A DNA stretch of 64,000 bases from an uncultured Lachnospiraceae bacterium (GTDB taxonomy: Bacteria; Bacillota; Clostridia; Lachnospirales; Lachnospiraceae): contig CANDGI010000009.1 of assembly GCA_947384285.1 (NCBI GenBank), positions 1 through 64,000 of the forward strand, given 5' to 3'. The notes beneath the pieces were generated by a model. That model was not told where the DNA came from. It searched no databases and was given only the letters and a program-made list of their open reading frames with translations. Shown here in pieces: positions 34,402-44,460 of the stretch. The position numbers were made by a program, and so were the translations under genes. Every line of letters starts with the position of its first letter. Positions within the stretch are counted from its first letter, which is position 1.

Positions 34402-36267
34402 ATGAGTTTAAATAAATCTCAGGCGGAGACAGCCAGACATGGCGCCGGGCCCATGCTTGTATTGGCGGGCCCGGGGTCTGGCAAGACCAAGGTCATCACA
34501 GAACGGACGAAATATCTCATTGCAAATCAGGGGATAGATCCATCCCACATTCTTGTCATAACTTTTACAAAAGCGGCAGCAGCTGAAATGCGGGAGCGTT
34601 TCTGCCGTCTGATGGGCGGCAGGAAATATCCGGTCACCTTCGGAACCTTCCATGCCGTTTTTTTCCAGATTTTAAAACATGCCTATGGGTTTCGTGGAGA
34701 AAATATCATCCGGGAGGAGCAGAAATTCCAGCTTATGCGTGAAATCATCCAGCGCATGCATTTAGAATACCAGGATGAAACTGAATTTATCGGAGAACTG
34801 TTAGGTGAAATCAGCCTGATGAAAAATACAGGGATTTCTTTGGAGCATTATTATCCCAAAAGCTATGCAAAAGAAATCTTTGAGCAGATTTACCGGAATT
34901 ATGACGGCAGGATGAAGAGGCAGCGGCTCATTGATTTTGATGATATGCTGGTGTATTGTTATGAACTGTTTAAACAGAGGAAGGATATCCTTTCGGCCTG
35001 GCAGCAGAAATACCAGTATATTTTGATTGATGAGTTCCAGGATATCAACCATTTGCAGTTTGATATTGTAAAGATGCTTGCAATGCCGAAAAACAACTTG
35101 TTTGCGGTGGGAGATGACGACCAGTCTATTTACCGGTTCCGGGGAGCCAAGCCGGAATTGATGCTGGGCTTCCAAAAATCATACCCGGATGCCGCCAAGG
35201 CGCTTTTGGATGTGAATTACCGTTCCAGGAAATCTATCGTGGACACATCCCTGCGGCTGATTTCCCATAATCCAGAGCGGTTTGAAAAGAAAATAACTGC
35301 CGGAAGAAAAGAAAGCCCAGAGGAGGGCACAGGAGCGGTGCACTATTGCCTTTGGGAAAACCAGCAGGAGGAAGGGAAAGCGGTGATTGAGCAGATCCTA
35401 AAGGACTGCAGGCATGGCTGCAGCTACAATGACTGCGCCGTATTATTCCGCACCAATACCCAGCCCCGCCTTTTTATGTCCCAGCTGATGGCGTACAATA
35501 TTCCCTTCCGTACCAGGGACAACATTCCAAACCTTTACGAGCATTGGATTACCAGGGATATCCTCGCTTACATACGCCTTGCCCAGGGAAGCCGTGCCAG
35601 GAAGGACATGCTGCAGGTGATGAACCGTCCCAACCGGTACCTGGCCAGGGAGAGCCTGATGGAGGATACGGTGGCCTTTGACGTATGGGCGGATTATTAT
35701 TATGAGAAGGAGCAGCACTGGGTGGCAGAGCGGATTGAACAGCTGGAGGCGGATTTACGGGTGTTAAGCCGGATCGGCCCTTATGCAGCCATCAATTACA
35801 TCCGCATGGGAATCGGGTATGAGGGATACTTGAAGGAATATGCCCAGTACCGGAGAATCAGCCAGGAGAATTTGCTGGAGGTATTGGAGGAGCTGCAGGA
35901 CGGCGCCAAGGGCTTTGCCGCTTACGAGGCCTGGTTTGCCCATATGGAAGAGTACACTAGGGAACTGAAGCGGCAGAAGAAGGAGCAGGAGCTTTTGACA
36001 GATTGCATTTCCCTGGCAACGCTCCACAGTGCCAAAGGCTTAGAATATGAAAATGTGCATATCCTGGATGTGAATGAGGAGCTGATGCCTTATAAGAAGG
36101 CGGTTCTGGACGCGGATGTGCAGGAGGAGCGCAGGCTGTTCTACGTGGGGATTACCAGGGCAAAAGAACATTTATATATTCACAGCGTGAAAAAGTACAA
36201 TGGAAGGGAAATGGATCAATCCCGGTTCATAGAGGAAATGCAAAAGGAAGGGGCTGCATCAGGGTAA
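34402..36267 (+). CDS. UvrD/Rep-type superfamily 1 DNA helicase
   Basis: 3'-5' DNA helicase, 621 residues. Motifs in order: Q motif NKSQAETA, Walker A LAGPGSGKT (about 21-29), Ia ITFTKAAAAEMRER, II LIDEFQDINHLQF, III VGDDDQSIYRFRGA, IV YRSRKSIVDTSLRL, V TLHSAKGLEYENV and VI RRLFYVGITRAKEHLYI. It is shorter than PcrA/UvrD (about 720), lacking much of the 2B and C-terminal part, as in other clostridial UvrD paralogues. It begins three bases after the gltX-derived repeats and ends in a convergent terminator. Confidence 0.9.
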   Translation: MSLNKSQAETARHGAGPMLVLAGPGSGKTKVITERTKYLIANQGIDPSHILVITFTKAAAAEMRERFCRLMGGRKYPVTFGTFHAVFFQILKHAYGFRGENIIREEQKFQLMREIIQRMHLEYQDETEFIGELLGEISLMKNTGISLEHYYPKSYAKEIFEQIYRNYDGRMKRQRLIDFDDMLVYCYELFKQRKDILSAWQQKYQYILIDEFQDINHLQFDIVKMLAMPKNNLFAVGDDDQSIYRFRGAKPELMLGFQKSYPDAAKALLDVNYRSRKSIVDTSLRLISHNPERFEKKITAGRKESPEEGTGAVHYCLWENQQEEGKAVIEQILKDCRHGCSYNDCAVLFRTNTQPRLFMSQLMAYNIPFRTRDNIPNLYEHWITRDILAYIRLAQGSRARKDMLQVMNRPNRYLARESLMEDTVAFDVWADYYYEKEQHWVAERIEQLEADLRVLSRIGPYAAINYIRMGIGYEGYLKEYAQYRRISQENLLEVLEELQDGAKGFAAYEAWFAHMEEYTRELKRQKKEQELLTDCISLATLHSAKGLEYENVHILDVNEELMPYKKAVLDADVQEERRLFYVGITRAKEHLYIHSVKKYNGREMDQSRFIEEMQKEGAASG

Positions 36268-36287
36268 GCCTGGTGCAGCCCCTTCTT
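36250..36287. terminator. Convergent terminator
   Basis: GGGGCTGCATCAGG pairs with CCTGGTGCAGCCCC; the helicase stop codon is in the loop. T-rich tracts lie on both sides, so it can serve the helicase and the DUF1292 gene on the other strand. Confidence 0.75.
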
Positions 36288-36299
36288 GCAGGCAGGGAC

Positions 36300-36641
36300 T
36301 TATTCATCTTCCAAGAGCGCATCCCATTCTGCTTCGTCTAGCAGCTCGTCAAAGCGGTCGGTGACTGCTTCGTATTCCTCCTCATCTTCAATATTTTCTA
36401 AAGAAGGATTTCCATCTTCATCTTCCAGATAGCGGTAGATGAAGACTTCGCCGTCTTCATTCTCATCTCCGTTTTCATCCAGGGGAAGCAGGACGATATA
36501 GTCCTGATCGTCCAGTTCAAAGATGGTTAAGATGCTGCATTCCACTTCGGAATCGTCATCCATGGTTAAGGTGACCAGTATGTCGGAACCGTCATCTTCT
36601 ACTGCATCGTTTTCTGGATTGGTGTTTGGTTTTTCACTCAT
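36300..36641 (-). CDS. DUF1292 protein
   Basis: 113 residues, strongly acidic. The DUF1292 pattern is visible: ILVTLTMDDDSEVECSILTI, FELDDQDYIVLLPLDE, EVFIYRYLEDEDGNPSLENI and EEYEAVTDRFDELLDE. These small cytoplasmic proteins are common in Firmicutes and have no established function. The start follows AAAGAGAGGTAAAACC on the minus strand. The HD-GYP gene lies 16 bases upstream, so the two may be co-transcribed. Confidence 0.88.
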   Translation of the reverse strand: MSEKPNTNPENDAVEDDGSDILVTLTMDDDSEVECSILTIFELDDQDYIVLLPLDENGDENEDGEVFIYRYLEDEDGNPSLENIEDEEEYEAVTDRFDELLDEAEWDALLEDE

Positions 36642-36657
36642 GGTTTTACCTCTCTTT

Positions 36658-37785
36658 TTATATGATTGATTGAATGTAAAGCTCGGGATGTTTGCTTAAA
36701 TCCAGGTATTTATCCGTTGCGGTGCTGACCACGGGACGGGAAAGAGCCTGCCGGTTAATTAAAATTACTTTTCCTGAGGAGCCGTCGTTGAGCAGGACCG
36801 TATTTCCAATATAGGTATCAATGATGTGGGTCAAAAATGGCAGCAGGTATTTGGAATCATACCGCTCAAACCCAATCCGCTCAAAGGTGGCAATCACCTC
36901 AAAAGGACAGAAGCCCTTCCGGTAGCAGCGGTTGCTGGTCATAGCATCATATACGTCGGCAATGGCAACGATTTTGGCAAATTCAGAGATTGCCTCCTTG
37001 CGCAGGCCGGAAGGATACCCGGAGCCGTCGCATCGTTCATGGTGCATAAGGACGGCGGAACGCACCCGTTCATCCAGAGGAAAGTCCTCAAGGATTTTTA
37101 TGCCCAGGGCAGGATGCTTTTTGATCTGTTTGAATTCCTCCGAGGTCAGCGGCCCGTTTTTAGAAAGTATCTGCGGGTCGATTTTGCACTTCCCAATGTC
37201 GTGGAGCAGGCCTGCCAGGGTGAGCAGCTCCAAATCCTTTTCCGGAAATTCCAGCCATCCTCCTAATATCCGGCTGATGATGGCTACATTGATGCAGTGT
37301 GCATAGGTAGTATCGTCAATCTGGCGCATGTTATGTAGCATATCAAAAACAGAAAGAGAGGTTAGGTGGTTGGAATACAGGCTGCTGACCTGGTCCAACA
37401 GCACATCAGAGTCAAGGGACTGTGTTTTGTCAATCAGATGGCTGAATGAATCCTTCAATGCGTCCGTCTTTTTGGAATAATCCACCTTAAAGGTATGGAA
37501 TTTCCGGCTTCGTTTTATTTTCTGAGAGTAGGATTCTGTGTCAGGATCCGGCTCAGGGACAGCGCTGCCTGAAATGGAAGATTCCGGAACTTCCGTGCCA
37601 GAGGATTCGTTGATTTCACTTTCTGGAATGACCTGTACCCATAAGACACCGTAAAATTCTAAATAGGAAATTTGCTGGGAGGTTAGTACGGTATTTGCAG
37701 GAAACAGCCTTTGGCCCGTGTTGCTGTAGATTGGCGTAGCAGTAACCATTCCTGCCGTTAACTCCTTGATTGACATTTTTATCAC
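36658..37785 (-). CDS. HD-GYP domain phosphodiesterase, probable c-di-GMP hydrolase
   Basis: About 375 residues. The HD-GYP domain (about 150-330) has the metal-binding HD in LAGLLHDIGK, HPALGIKIL, LMHHERCDGSGYPSG (GYP motif) and AIADVYDAMTSNRCYR, as in enzymes that open cyclic di-GMP. The N-terminal part (SIKELTAGMVTATPIYSNTG) is the DUF3391-like or accessory region usual in such proteins. The start is uncertain: GTG at 37785 has AAAGGGGGA at good spacing, ATG at 37776 is next, and the frame is open to 37851. A c-di-GMP function fits PilZ and the flagellar genes. Confidence 0.88.
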   Translation of the reverse strand: MIKMSIKELTAGMVTATPIYSNTGQRLFPANTVLTSQQISYLEFYGVLWVQVIPESEINESSGTEVPESSISGSAVPEPDPDTESYSQKIKRSRKFHTFKVDYSKKTDALKDSFSHLIDKTQSLDSDVLLDQVSSLYSNHLTSLSVFDMLHNMRQIDDTTYAHCINVAIISRILGGWLEFPEKDLELLTLAGLLHDIGKCKIDPQILSKNGPLTSEEFKQIKKHPALGIKILEDFPLDERVRSAVLMHHERCDGSGYPSGLRKEAISEFAKIVAIADVYDAMTSNRCYRKGFCPFEVIATFERIGFERYDSKYLLPFLTHIIDTYIGNTVLLNDGSSGKVILINRQALSRPVVSTATDKYLDLSKHPELYIQSII

Positions 37786-37935
37786 TGTGTATTCCCCCTT
37801 TATCATCGGCCATGCTTTGTACCGTGTAAAACATAAGCCTTTTTCTGTCATAAATGGGAAGTCAAAGACTTCTATAAATATAGAATATCACATACAAGAA
37901 AGAAAAGCCATAGACATTTGAAAAAGGAATAAAAA

Positions 37936-37980
37936 TTTGATTGACAAAGTAAATTTTTGTGATATACTTTGAGTATCAAA
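37936..37980. promoter_or_regulatory. Promoter and FabT-like operator of the fab operon
   Basis: TTGACA at 37941-37946, 16 bases, TATACT at 37963-37968. The perfect palindrome TTTGA-GTA-TCAAA at 37968-37980 touches the -10 box and covers the start point. A second, one-mismatch copy TTTGA-TTG-ACAAA at 37936-37948 covers the -35. This pattern matches sites of MarR-type FabT repressors of fatty-acid genes. The regulator gene is not in the window. Confidence 0.65.
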
Positions 37981-38010
37981 ATATTTGAAGATAAAAAGGA
38001 GAAAATAGAA

Positions 38011-38241
38011 ATGTTAGAGAAAATGAAAGAAATTATTGCAGAACAGTTGAATACAGAGGCAGAGGGCATTACCCTGGACACATCCTTTAAGGATGATTTG
38101 GGTGCAGATTCCTTAGATTTATTTGAGCTGGTAATGGCATTGGAGGATGAATATTCCGTAGAAATTCCTTCTGAGGATTTGGAGAAGCTGGCAACGGTTG
38201 GAGATGTGGCAGAGTATCTGAAAGAAAAAGGCGTGGAATAA
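38011..38241 (+). CDS. acpP: Acyl carrier protein
   Basis: 76-residue carrier of growing acyl chains. The phosphopantetheine attachment Ser is in [17 protein letters not shown] (DSL motif). AAAAGGAGAAAATAGAA precedes the ATG at 38011; the frame open back to 37969 overlaps the operator and is not used. First gene of the fab/acc operon. fabH, which often stands first in such operons, is absent here. Confidence 0.96.
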   Translation: MLEKMKEIIAEQLNTEAEGITLDTSFKDDLGADSLDLFELVMALEDEYSVEIPSEDLEKLATVGDVAEYLKEKGVE

Positions 38242-38253
38242 GAGGTGTTGCAA

Positions 38254-39186
38254 TTGAAGACAAGAATTACAGAACTGTTACAGATAGAGGTTCCTATTAT
38301 ACAAGGAGGAATGGCATGGGTGGCGGAACACCATTTGGCGGCGGCGGTGTCAGCCGCCGGCGGATTAGGGATTATCGGCGCTGCCAATGCCCCGGCAGAT
38401 TGGGTACGGGGGGAAATCCGAAAGGCCAGGGAGATGACAGATAGGCCGATCGGGGTAAATGTGATGCTGCTAAGCCCCTATGCAGATGAGGTTGCAAAGG
38501 TATTGGTGGAAGAAAAGGTTCCTGTGATTACCACCGGAGCTGGAAACCCAGGAAAATATATGGAGATGTGGAAGGCTGCAGGGAGCAAAGTGATTCCAGT
38601 GGTAGCCAGCGTTGCATTGGCAAAGATGATGGAGCGGGGCGGCGCGGATGCAGTGATTGCAGAAGGAACAGAATCCGGCGGCCATATCGGCGCGGCTACC
38701 ACCATGACGCTGGTGCCCCAGGTTGTGGATGCAGTGAAGGTTCCGGTGATTGCAGCTGGAGGAATCGGGGATGGAAGAGGAATGGCGGCCGCTTTCATGC
38801 TTGGCGCGGAGGCGGTACAGCTTGGAACCCGGTTTGTGGTGGCAAAGGAATCTATCTGCCATTCCAATTACAAGGAACGGATTATCAAGGCCAAGGATAT
38901 TGATTCAGCAGTAACTGGAAGAAGCCATGGCCATCCCATCCGCCAGCTCCGCAATCAGATGACAAAGGAATACATACAAAAAGAGCAGGAAGGGGTTCCC
39001 TTTGAGGAGCTAGAACTGTTGACGGTGGGATCCCTGCGCAATGCCGTGATGGACGGGGATGTGAAGCATGGAACCGTGATGGCAGGGCAGATTGCAGGTT
39101 TGATCCACAAGGAACAGACCTGCCAGGAAATCATAGAAGAAATGACAAAAGAAGCCAAAGCTTTGATGCAAGGAGTAGGAAGATGA
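38254..39186 (+). CDS. fabK: Enoyl-ACP reductase II (FMN-dependent)
   Basis: Reduces trans-2-enoyl-ACP with NADH through FMN; replaces FabI in many Firmicutes. 310 residues, TIM barrel. Diagnostic parts: VPIIQGGMAWVAEHHLAAAV, GVNVMLLSPYADEV, EGTESGGHIG (catalytic His region), VIAAGGIGDGRGMAAAFMLGAEAVQLGTRF. The start is TTG at 38254 after AAGAGGTG, giving MKTRITELLQIEVPI, the usual family N-terminus; a GTG nine bases earlier is the alternative. It follows acpP by 12 bases and overlaps fabD by four. Confidence 0.94.
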   Translation: MKTRITELLQIEVPIIQGGMAWVAEHHLAAAVSAAGGLGIIGAANAPADWVRGEIRKAREMTDRPIGVNVMLLSPYADEVAKVLVEEKVPVITTGAGNPGKYMEMWKAAGSKVIPVVASVALAKMMERGGADAVIAEGTESGGHIGAATTMTLVPQVVDAVKVPVIAAGGIGDGRGMAAAFMLGAEAVQLGTRFVVAKESICHSNYKERIIKAKDIDSAVTGRSHGHPIRQLRNQMTKEYIQKEQEGVPFEELELLTVGSLRNAVMDGDVKHGTVMAGQIAGLIHKEQTCQEIIEEMTKEAKALMQGVGR

Positions 39187-40115
39187 GGAAAATTGCATTT
39201 ATGTTCCCAGGCCAGGGGGCGCAGTACACGGGAATGGGAAGGGATTTTTACGAAAATTTTGACAGGGCAAAGGAAGTATTTGCCATTGCAGGAAAAGTAT
39301 CTGGAATGTCTATGGAGGAACTGATTTTCAAAGAAAATGAAAACCTCCATATTACAAAATATACACAGGCTGCCATGCTGACGGTGGAGCTTGCCATCTT
39401 AAAGGTATTGGAAGAAAAAGGAATCACATCTTCCGTAAATGCAGGTTTAAGTTTAGGAGAATATGCAGCATTGACGGCATCCGGCGGTCTTTCAGTGAGG
39501 GAAGCATTGGAGCTTTCCGTAAAGCGGGGCCTTTTTATGCAGGAGGCGGTTCCCACCGGCGGAGCCATGACGGCAGTGATGGGGCTTGAGGCTGGCGTGG
39601 TGGAAGAAATCTGTGAGAACACGAAAGGAATTGTGTCCATAGCTAATTATAACTGCCCAGGGCAGATTGTCATAAGCGGTGAAAAGAAGGCAGTGGAAAA
39701 AGCGGCGGAAAGCCTGCAGAAGGCCGGGGCAAAGCGGTGCATCCCCTTAAAGGTAAGCGGGCCGTTCCATTCCGAAATGCTGAAAAAGGCCGGAGAACAG
39801 CTGGCAGAAGAGCTGGAGAAGGTAGAAATCAGGGAGATTGCAACACCCTATATTTCCAACGTGACAGCAGCCTATGTCCTGGACAAAGAAGAGGTAAAGG
39901 GGCTGCTTACGAAGCAGGTTTCCTCTCCGGTGCGGTGGCAGCAAAGCGTGGAGCTTATGGCAGCAGAAGGGGTAGATGCGTTTATTGAAATCGGGCCGAA
40001 GAAAACCTTGTCTGCATTTGTGAAAAAAATCGTGCCCCAGGCGGAAATCTTCCATGTGGAAACCGTGAAGGATATGGAGGAGCTTTTGGAAACTCTGAAA
40101 ACAGAGAGAAAGTAA
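39183..40115 (+). CDS. fabD: Malonyl-CoA:ACP transacylase
   Basis: Loads malonate onto ACP. 310 residues. The start [19 protein letters not shown] carries the conserved PGQGAQ; the nucleophile Ser is in [11 protein letters not shown] (GxSxGE), and the catalytic His is in [10 protein letters not shown]. Its start overlaps the fabK stop (ATGA), indicating coupled translation. Confidence 0.96.
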   Translation: MRKIAFMFPGQGAQYTGMGRDFYENFDRAKEVFAIAGKVSGMSMEELIFKENENLHITKYTQAAMLTVELAILKVLEEKGITSSVNAGLSLGEYAALTASGGLSVREALELSVKRGLFMQEAVPTGGAMTAVMGLEAGVVEEICENTKGIVSIANYNCPGQIVISGEKKAVEKAAESLQKAGAKRCIPLKVSGPFHSEMLKKAGEQLAEELEKVEIREIATPYISNVTAAYVLDKEEVKGLLTKQVSSPVRWQQSVELMAAEGVDAFIEIGPKKTLSAFVKKIVPQAEIFHVETVKDMEELLETLKTERK

Positions 40116-40138
40116 GAAAGCCAGAAAGGATATCAATC

Positions 40139-40882
40139 ATGAAATTAACAGGAAAAACAGCCTTGGTTACCGGGGCCTCCAGGGGCATTGGAAAAGCCAT
40201 TGCAAAGGCTCTTGGGGCTGCAGGCGCCATGGTGGTTGTCAATTATAACGGCTCAGAGGAGGCCGCAGGCCAGGTAGTGGCAGAGATTCAGGAGGCTGGC
40301 GGCAAAGCCGTAAGCCTGGGCTGCAATGTTGCAGATCCAGATGAAGTGGAAGCTATGATAAAAAAAGTTATATCAGATTATAAATATTTGGATATTCTTG
40401 TGAATAACGCAGGGATTACAAAGGATAATTTGATTTTGAAAATGAAGGAAGAAGAGTTCGACGCGGTGCTTGACACCAATTTGAAAGGCGTGTTCCATAC
40501 CTGCAAGCATGCGGCAAAGCAGATGCTTAGGCAGAAATCAGGGAGTATTGTAAATATTTCCTCAATTTCCGGTATTGCAGGCAATCCGGGGCAGACAAAT
40601 TATGCAGCTTCCAAGGCGGGCGTCATTGGATTTACCAAGTCATTGGCCAGGGAGCTTGCTTCCCGGGAAATCCGCGTCAACGCAGTTGCGCCTGGATTTA
40701 TCGAGACGGAGATGACAGAAAAGCTATCCGATTCCGCCGTAGAAGCCGGAAAAGCCCAGATTCCCTTCCGGCGTTTTGGAAGGCCGGAGGAAGTGGCGAA
40801 GGCAGTCTGTTTTCTGGCCTCCGACGAGGCGTCCTATATCACTGGGCAGGTACTGCAGGTAGACGGCGGCATGGGAATGTAA
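40139..40882 (+). CDS. fabG: 3-oxoacyl-ACP reductase
   Basis: NADPH-dependent reduction of 3-ketoacyl-ACP. 247 residues, short-chain dehydrogenase. Cofactor motif [20 protein letters not shown], catalytic Ser in [23 protein letters not shown] with the Tyr-x-x-x-Lys pair, and the C-terminal [26 protein letters not shown] precedes the ATG. Third reductive-cycle gene in the operon. Confidence 0.96.
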   Translation: MKLTGKTALVTGASRGIGKAIAKALGAAGAMVVVNYNGSEEAAGQVVAEIQEAGGKAVSLGCNVADPDEVEAMIKKVISDYKYLDILVNNAGITKDNLILKMKEEEFDAVLDTNLKGVFHTCKHAAKQMLRQKSGSIVNISSISGIAGNPGQTNYAASKAGVIGFTKSLARELASREIRVNAVAPGFIETEMTEKLSDSAVEAGKAQIPFRRFGRPEEVAKAVCFLASDEASYITGQVLQVDGGMGM

Positions 40883-40895
40883 GGAAGGAGACAGC

Positions 40896-42131
40896 ATGAA
40901 AAGAGTTGTAGTGACCGGCATGGGAGCCATTACTCCCATCGGATTAAATACAGAAGAATTTTGGGAAGGGCTGAAAAGCGGGAAGACAGGGTTCGGAGAG
41001 ATTACCCAGTTTGACACTTCCGATTTCAAAGTGAAAATTGCTGCAAGCGTCAAAGGCTTTGAGGGAAAGAACTATATGGATGTAAAATCTGCCAGGCGGA
41101 TGGAATTGTTCTGCCAATATGCCGTTGCAGCAGCCAAGGAGGCCTTGGAGCAGTCTGGTATTTCCATGGAACAGGAAGACCCTTACCGGATAGGCTGTGC
41201 CATTGGCTCTGGCGTGGGAAGCCTGCAGGCGGTGGAGCGGGAACATAAAAAGCTCTTGGAAAAGGGGCCGGGCAGGATTAATCCTTTGCTGGTTCCGCTG
41301 ATGATTACCAATATGGCGGCAGGAAATGTGTCCATCCAGTTCGGGCTGAAAGGAAAAAGCCTGAACGTGGTAACTGCCTGTGCCACCGGAACCCATTCCA
41401 TCGGAGAAGCTTTCCGCACAATTCAGGCGGGGGATGCAGATGTGATGGTAGCTGGAGGGACGGAAAGCTCCATTACCCCCATTGGAATTGGCGGTTTTTC
41501 CGCTTTGACCGCTTTATCCTCCAGCAGTGATGTGAACCGTTGTTCTATTCCCTTTGATAAAGACCGCAGCGGATTCGTTATGGGCGAGGGGGCAGGAGTG
41601 GTAGTGCTGGAGGAGCTGGAGCACGCCAAGAGCCGCGGCGCCCGCATTCTGGCAGAAATTGCTGGATATGGGGCTACCAGCGACGCTTACCATATTACTT
41701 CCCCGGCGGAAGACGGCATGGGGGCTGCAATGGCAATGCAGTATGCCCTGCGGGATGCAGGAGTATCCCCGGAAGAAGTGGAATATATCAATGCCCATGG
41801 AACCAGCACCCACCACAATGATTTGTTTGAGACAAGGGCAATCAAGATTGCCTTTGGAGAACATGCATACCATATGAAAATCAATTCCACCAAATCCATG
41901 ATTGGGCATCTCCTCGGCGCTGCAGGGGCAGTGGAAGTGATTGCATGTATTCTGCAGATGCAGCATGACTATATCCATGCCACCGTTGGATTGCAGGAAT
42001 CAGAGGAAGAGCTGGATTTGGACTATATGAAGGAGAAAGGAATTAGCAAAAAAATTAATTATGCCTTAACAAATTCACTTGGATTCGGCGGACATAACGC
42101 CAGCCTTTTGGTGAAAAAGTTTGAAGGATAG
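40896..42131 (+). CDS. fabF: 3-oxoacyl-ACP synthase II
   Basis: Elongating condensing enzyme, 411 residues, thiolase fold. Catalytic Cys in NVVTACATGTHSIGEAF, the two His residues in YINAHGTSTHHND and NSTKSMIGHLLGAAGAVE, and the closing NSLGFGGHNASLLVKK. AAGGAAGGAGACAGC gives a strong ribosome binding site. With no fabH in this operon, initiation must be encoded elsewhere. Confidence 0.96.
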   Translation: MKRVVVTGMGAITPIGLNTEEFWEGLKSGKTGFGEITQFDTSDFKVKIAASVKGFEGKNYMDVKSARRMELFCQYAVAAAKEALEQSGISMEQEDPYRIGCAIGSGVGSLQAVEREHKKLLEKGPGRINPLLVPLMITNMAAGNVSIQFGLKGKSLNVVTACATGTHSIGEAFRTIQAGDADVMVAGGTESSITPIGIGGFSALTALSSSSDVNRCSIPFDKDRSGFVMGEGAGVVVLEELEHAKSRGARILAEIAGYGATSDAYHITSPAEDGMGAAMAMQYALRDAGVSPEEVEYINAHGTSTHHNDLFETRAIKIAFGEHAYHMKINSTKSMIGHLLGAAGAVEVIACILQMQHDYIHATVGLQESEEELDLDYMKEKGISKKINYALTNSLGFGGHNASLLVKKFEG

Positions 42132-42141
42132 GAGTAGACAG

Positions 42142-42600
42142 ATGGAATTTGAAAATCTTGTGAAGCTGATTCAGGCAGTATCGGAGTCTGAGCTGACCCG
42201 GTTTTCCTACGAGGAGAACGGGGTAGCCATTTCCATGAAAAAAGATAAAAAACAGAAATTAGTTACCATAAATAATGTGGCTGAGAATGCGCCGGCGTCT
42301 CTCCCTCTCCTTCCCGCTGGCGAATCTTTGGGCGCTGCCCAGGAAGAGAATGGCTGCAAAGGGAATATTGTGAAATCTCCGTTGGTAGGCACGTTTTACA
42401 GTGCGCCGGATCCGGAATCAGAGCCTTTTGTAAAGGCAGGGGATCATGTTTCCAAAGGGCAGGTGCTTGGGATTGTGGAAGCCATGAAATTGATGAACGA
42501 AATAGAAAGCGAGTATGAAGGCGTCATCAAGCAGGTACTGGTATCCAATGGAGATGTGATAGAATACGGCCAGCCGCTGTTTGTAATTGATGGAAAGTAG
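42142..42600 (+). CDS. accB: Biotin carboxyl carrier protein of acetyl-CoA carboxylase
   Basis: 152 residues. N-terminal region MEFENLVKLIQAVSESELTR, a flexible Ala/Pro/Leu linker (about 50-75), and a C-terminal biotinyl domain with the biotin-accepting Lys in LGIVEAMKLMNEIES and the preceding thumb-containing part SPLVGTFYSAPDPESEPFV. The start at 42142 follows GGATAGGAGTAGACAG. Carries CO2 between AccC and the AccDA carboxyltransferase encoded downstream. Confidence 0.95.
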   Translation: MEFENLVKLIQAVSESELTRFSYEENGVAISMKKDKKQKLVTINNVAENAPASLPLLPAGESLGAAQEENGCKGNIVKSPLVGTFYSAPDPESEPFVKAGDHVSKGQVLGIVEAMKLMNEIESEYEGVIKQVLVSNGDVIEYGQPLFVIDGK

Positions 42601-42640
42601 GACATAACAATTAAATTTTGATGAAAATAGGAGAACTCTT

Positions 42641-43069
42641 ATGTCAATTATGGAAACCAAGGAAATTATGGAGATTATTCCTCATCGGCATCCATTTCTG
42701 CTGATCGATGCGATAGAAGAGCTGGAACCAGGAAAACGCGCGGTAGGGAAAAAGTGCGTCACCTACAATGAACCATTTTTTGCAGGGCATTTTCCAGGGG
42801 AGCCGGTGATGCCGGGAGTTTTGATTGTGGAGGCGCTGGCTCAGACCGGAGCGGTGGCAATTTTAAGCCAGCCGGATTTTAAGGGAAAGACAGCATATTT
42901 TGGAGCCATCAACAACGCCCGGTTTAAACAAAAGGTAGTGCCAGGAGATGTGCTGATGCTGGAATTGGAGATTGTGAAACAGAAAGGCCCGGTAGGAGTC
43001 GGAAGCGCAAAGGCCACGGTAAATGGGAAGGTTGCCGTCCAGGCAGAGCTTACCTTTGCCGTTGGCTGA
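42641..43069 (+). CDS. fabZ: 3-hydroxyacyl-ACP dehydratase
   Basis: Removes water from 3-hydroxyacyl-ACP. 142 residues, hot-dog fold. [20 protein letters not shown], the catalytic His in [23 protein letters not shown] with Glu in the following helix, and the [13 protein letters not shown] region are all present. AGGAGAACTCTT stands before the ATG. Confidence 0.96.
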   Translation: MSIMETKEIMEIIPHRHPFLLIDAIEELEPGKRAVGKKCVTYNEPFFAGHFPGEPVMPGVLIVEALAQTGAVAILSQPDFKGKTAYFGAINNARFKQKVVPGDVLMLELEIVKQKGPVGVGSAKATVNGKVAVQAELTFAVG

Positions 43070-43086
43070 AGAAAGGGGCATTTTAT

Positions 43087-44460
43087 ATGTTTCAGAAAAT
43101 ATTGATTGCAAACCGGGGAGAGATTGCAGTGCGGATTATCCGTGCCTGCAGGGAAATGGGAATCCTATCTGTTGCAGTATATTCAGAAGCAGACCGGGAA
43201 GCGCTGCACACACAGCTTGCAGATGAGGCCATCTGCATTGGGAAGGCTCCCGTGTCAGAAAGCTATCTGAATATGGAACGGATTTTAAGCGCGGCCATTG
43301 CCACCAAATCCCAGGCAATCCATCCAGGATTTGGATTTTTGTCAGAGAATGAACATTTTGCCGATATGTGCCAAAGCTGTGGGATTGCCTTTATCGGGCC
43401 CTCCGGTGATATTATCGGGAAGATGGGCAATAAATCCCAGGCAAGGCTTACCATGATGGAAGCCGGGGTTCCTGTGGTTCCAGGGACAAAGGAGCCTGTC
43501 TATGAATGGAAGCAAGGTTTGGAGATTGCAGAGGATGTGGGTTATCCGGTGATGATAAAGGCTTCCTCCGGCGGAGGCGGCAAGGGTATGCGGATTGCCA
43601 GGGACGCCGGGGAATTTGAGAACCATTTCCGGCTGGCTCAGCAGGAGTCCCTGCATGCCTTCGGGGACGATACCATGTATATCGAAAAATACATTGAAGA
43701 GCCAAGGCATATTGAGATTCAGGTTCTGGCAGATAAATACGGGAAAGTCCTCTGGCTTGGGGAGCGGGACTGCTCCATTCAACGGAGGCATCAGAAGATG
43801 CTGGAGGAATCTCCCAGTGCAGCCATAACAGGAGAGCTGCGCCAGCGTATGGGCCAGACAGCTGTTTTGGCGGCAAAAGCAGCCCATTACGAGAATGCAG
43901 GAACCATAGAATTTCTGCTGGACAAAAACAAAAATTTTTATTTTATGGAAATGAATACCAGAATCCAGGTGGAGCATCCGGTTACAGAGATGGTCACAGG
44001 GATTGATTTGGTGAAGGAGCAGATCAGGATTGCAGCCGGGGAGCATCTGCAGATGAACCAGGAAGATATTGTGTTAAAGGGCCATGCCATCGAGTGCCGG
44101 ATTAATGCAGAAGACCCGGAAAAGAATTTTATGCCCTGCCCTGGAACGGTGAAGGATCTGCATTTTCCAGGAGGAAACGGAGTCCGTATTGAATCCGCCC
44201 TCTATAATGGCTACAGGATTCCAGCCTTTTATGACTCCATGGTGGCAAAGGTAATCGTCCATGGAGAGAACCGGGAGGATGCCGTAAGGAAAATGCGCAG
44301 TGCGCTGGGAGAGGTAGTGGTGGATGGAATCACTACAAATCTGGATTTCCAGTATGATATCTTAAATCATCCGGTATTTTTGTCTGGAAATACCAACACA
44401 CATTTTATTTCGGATTATTTTGAATCACAGGAAAGCGGGGAAATAAATGCTGAAATTTAA
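43087..44460 (+). CDS. accC: Biotin carboxylase of acetyl-CoA carboxylase
   Basis: ATP-dependent carboxylation of biotin on AccB. 457 residues, ATP-grasp enzyme. [29 protein letters not shown], the glycine-rich ATP loop [71 protein letters not shown]. Complete, normal size. Overlaps the next gene by 14 bases. Confidence 0.96.
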   Translation: MFQKILIANRGEIAVRIIRACREMGILSVAVYSEADREALHTQLADEAICIGKAPVSESYLNMERILSAAIATKSQAIHPGFGFLSENEHFADMCQSCGIAFIGPSGDIIGKMGNKSQARLTMMEAGVPVVPGTKEPVYEWKQGLEIAEDVGYPVMIKASSGGGGKGMRIARDAGEFENHFRLAQQESLHAFGDDTMYIEKYIEEPRHIEIQVLADKYGKVLWLGERDCSIQRRHQKMLEESPSAAITGELRQRMGQTAVLAAKAAHYENAGTIEFLLDKNKNFYFMEMNTRIQVEHPVTEMVTGIDLVKEQIRIAAGEHLQMNQEDIVLKGHAIECRINAEDPEKNFMPCPGTVKDLHFPGGNGVRIESALYNGYRIPAFYDSMVAKVIVHGENREDAVRKMRSALGEVVVDGITTNLDFQYDILNHPVFLSGNTNTHFISDYFESQESGEINAEI

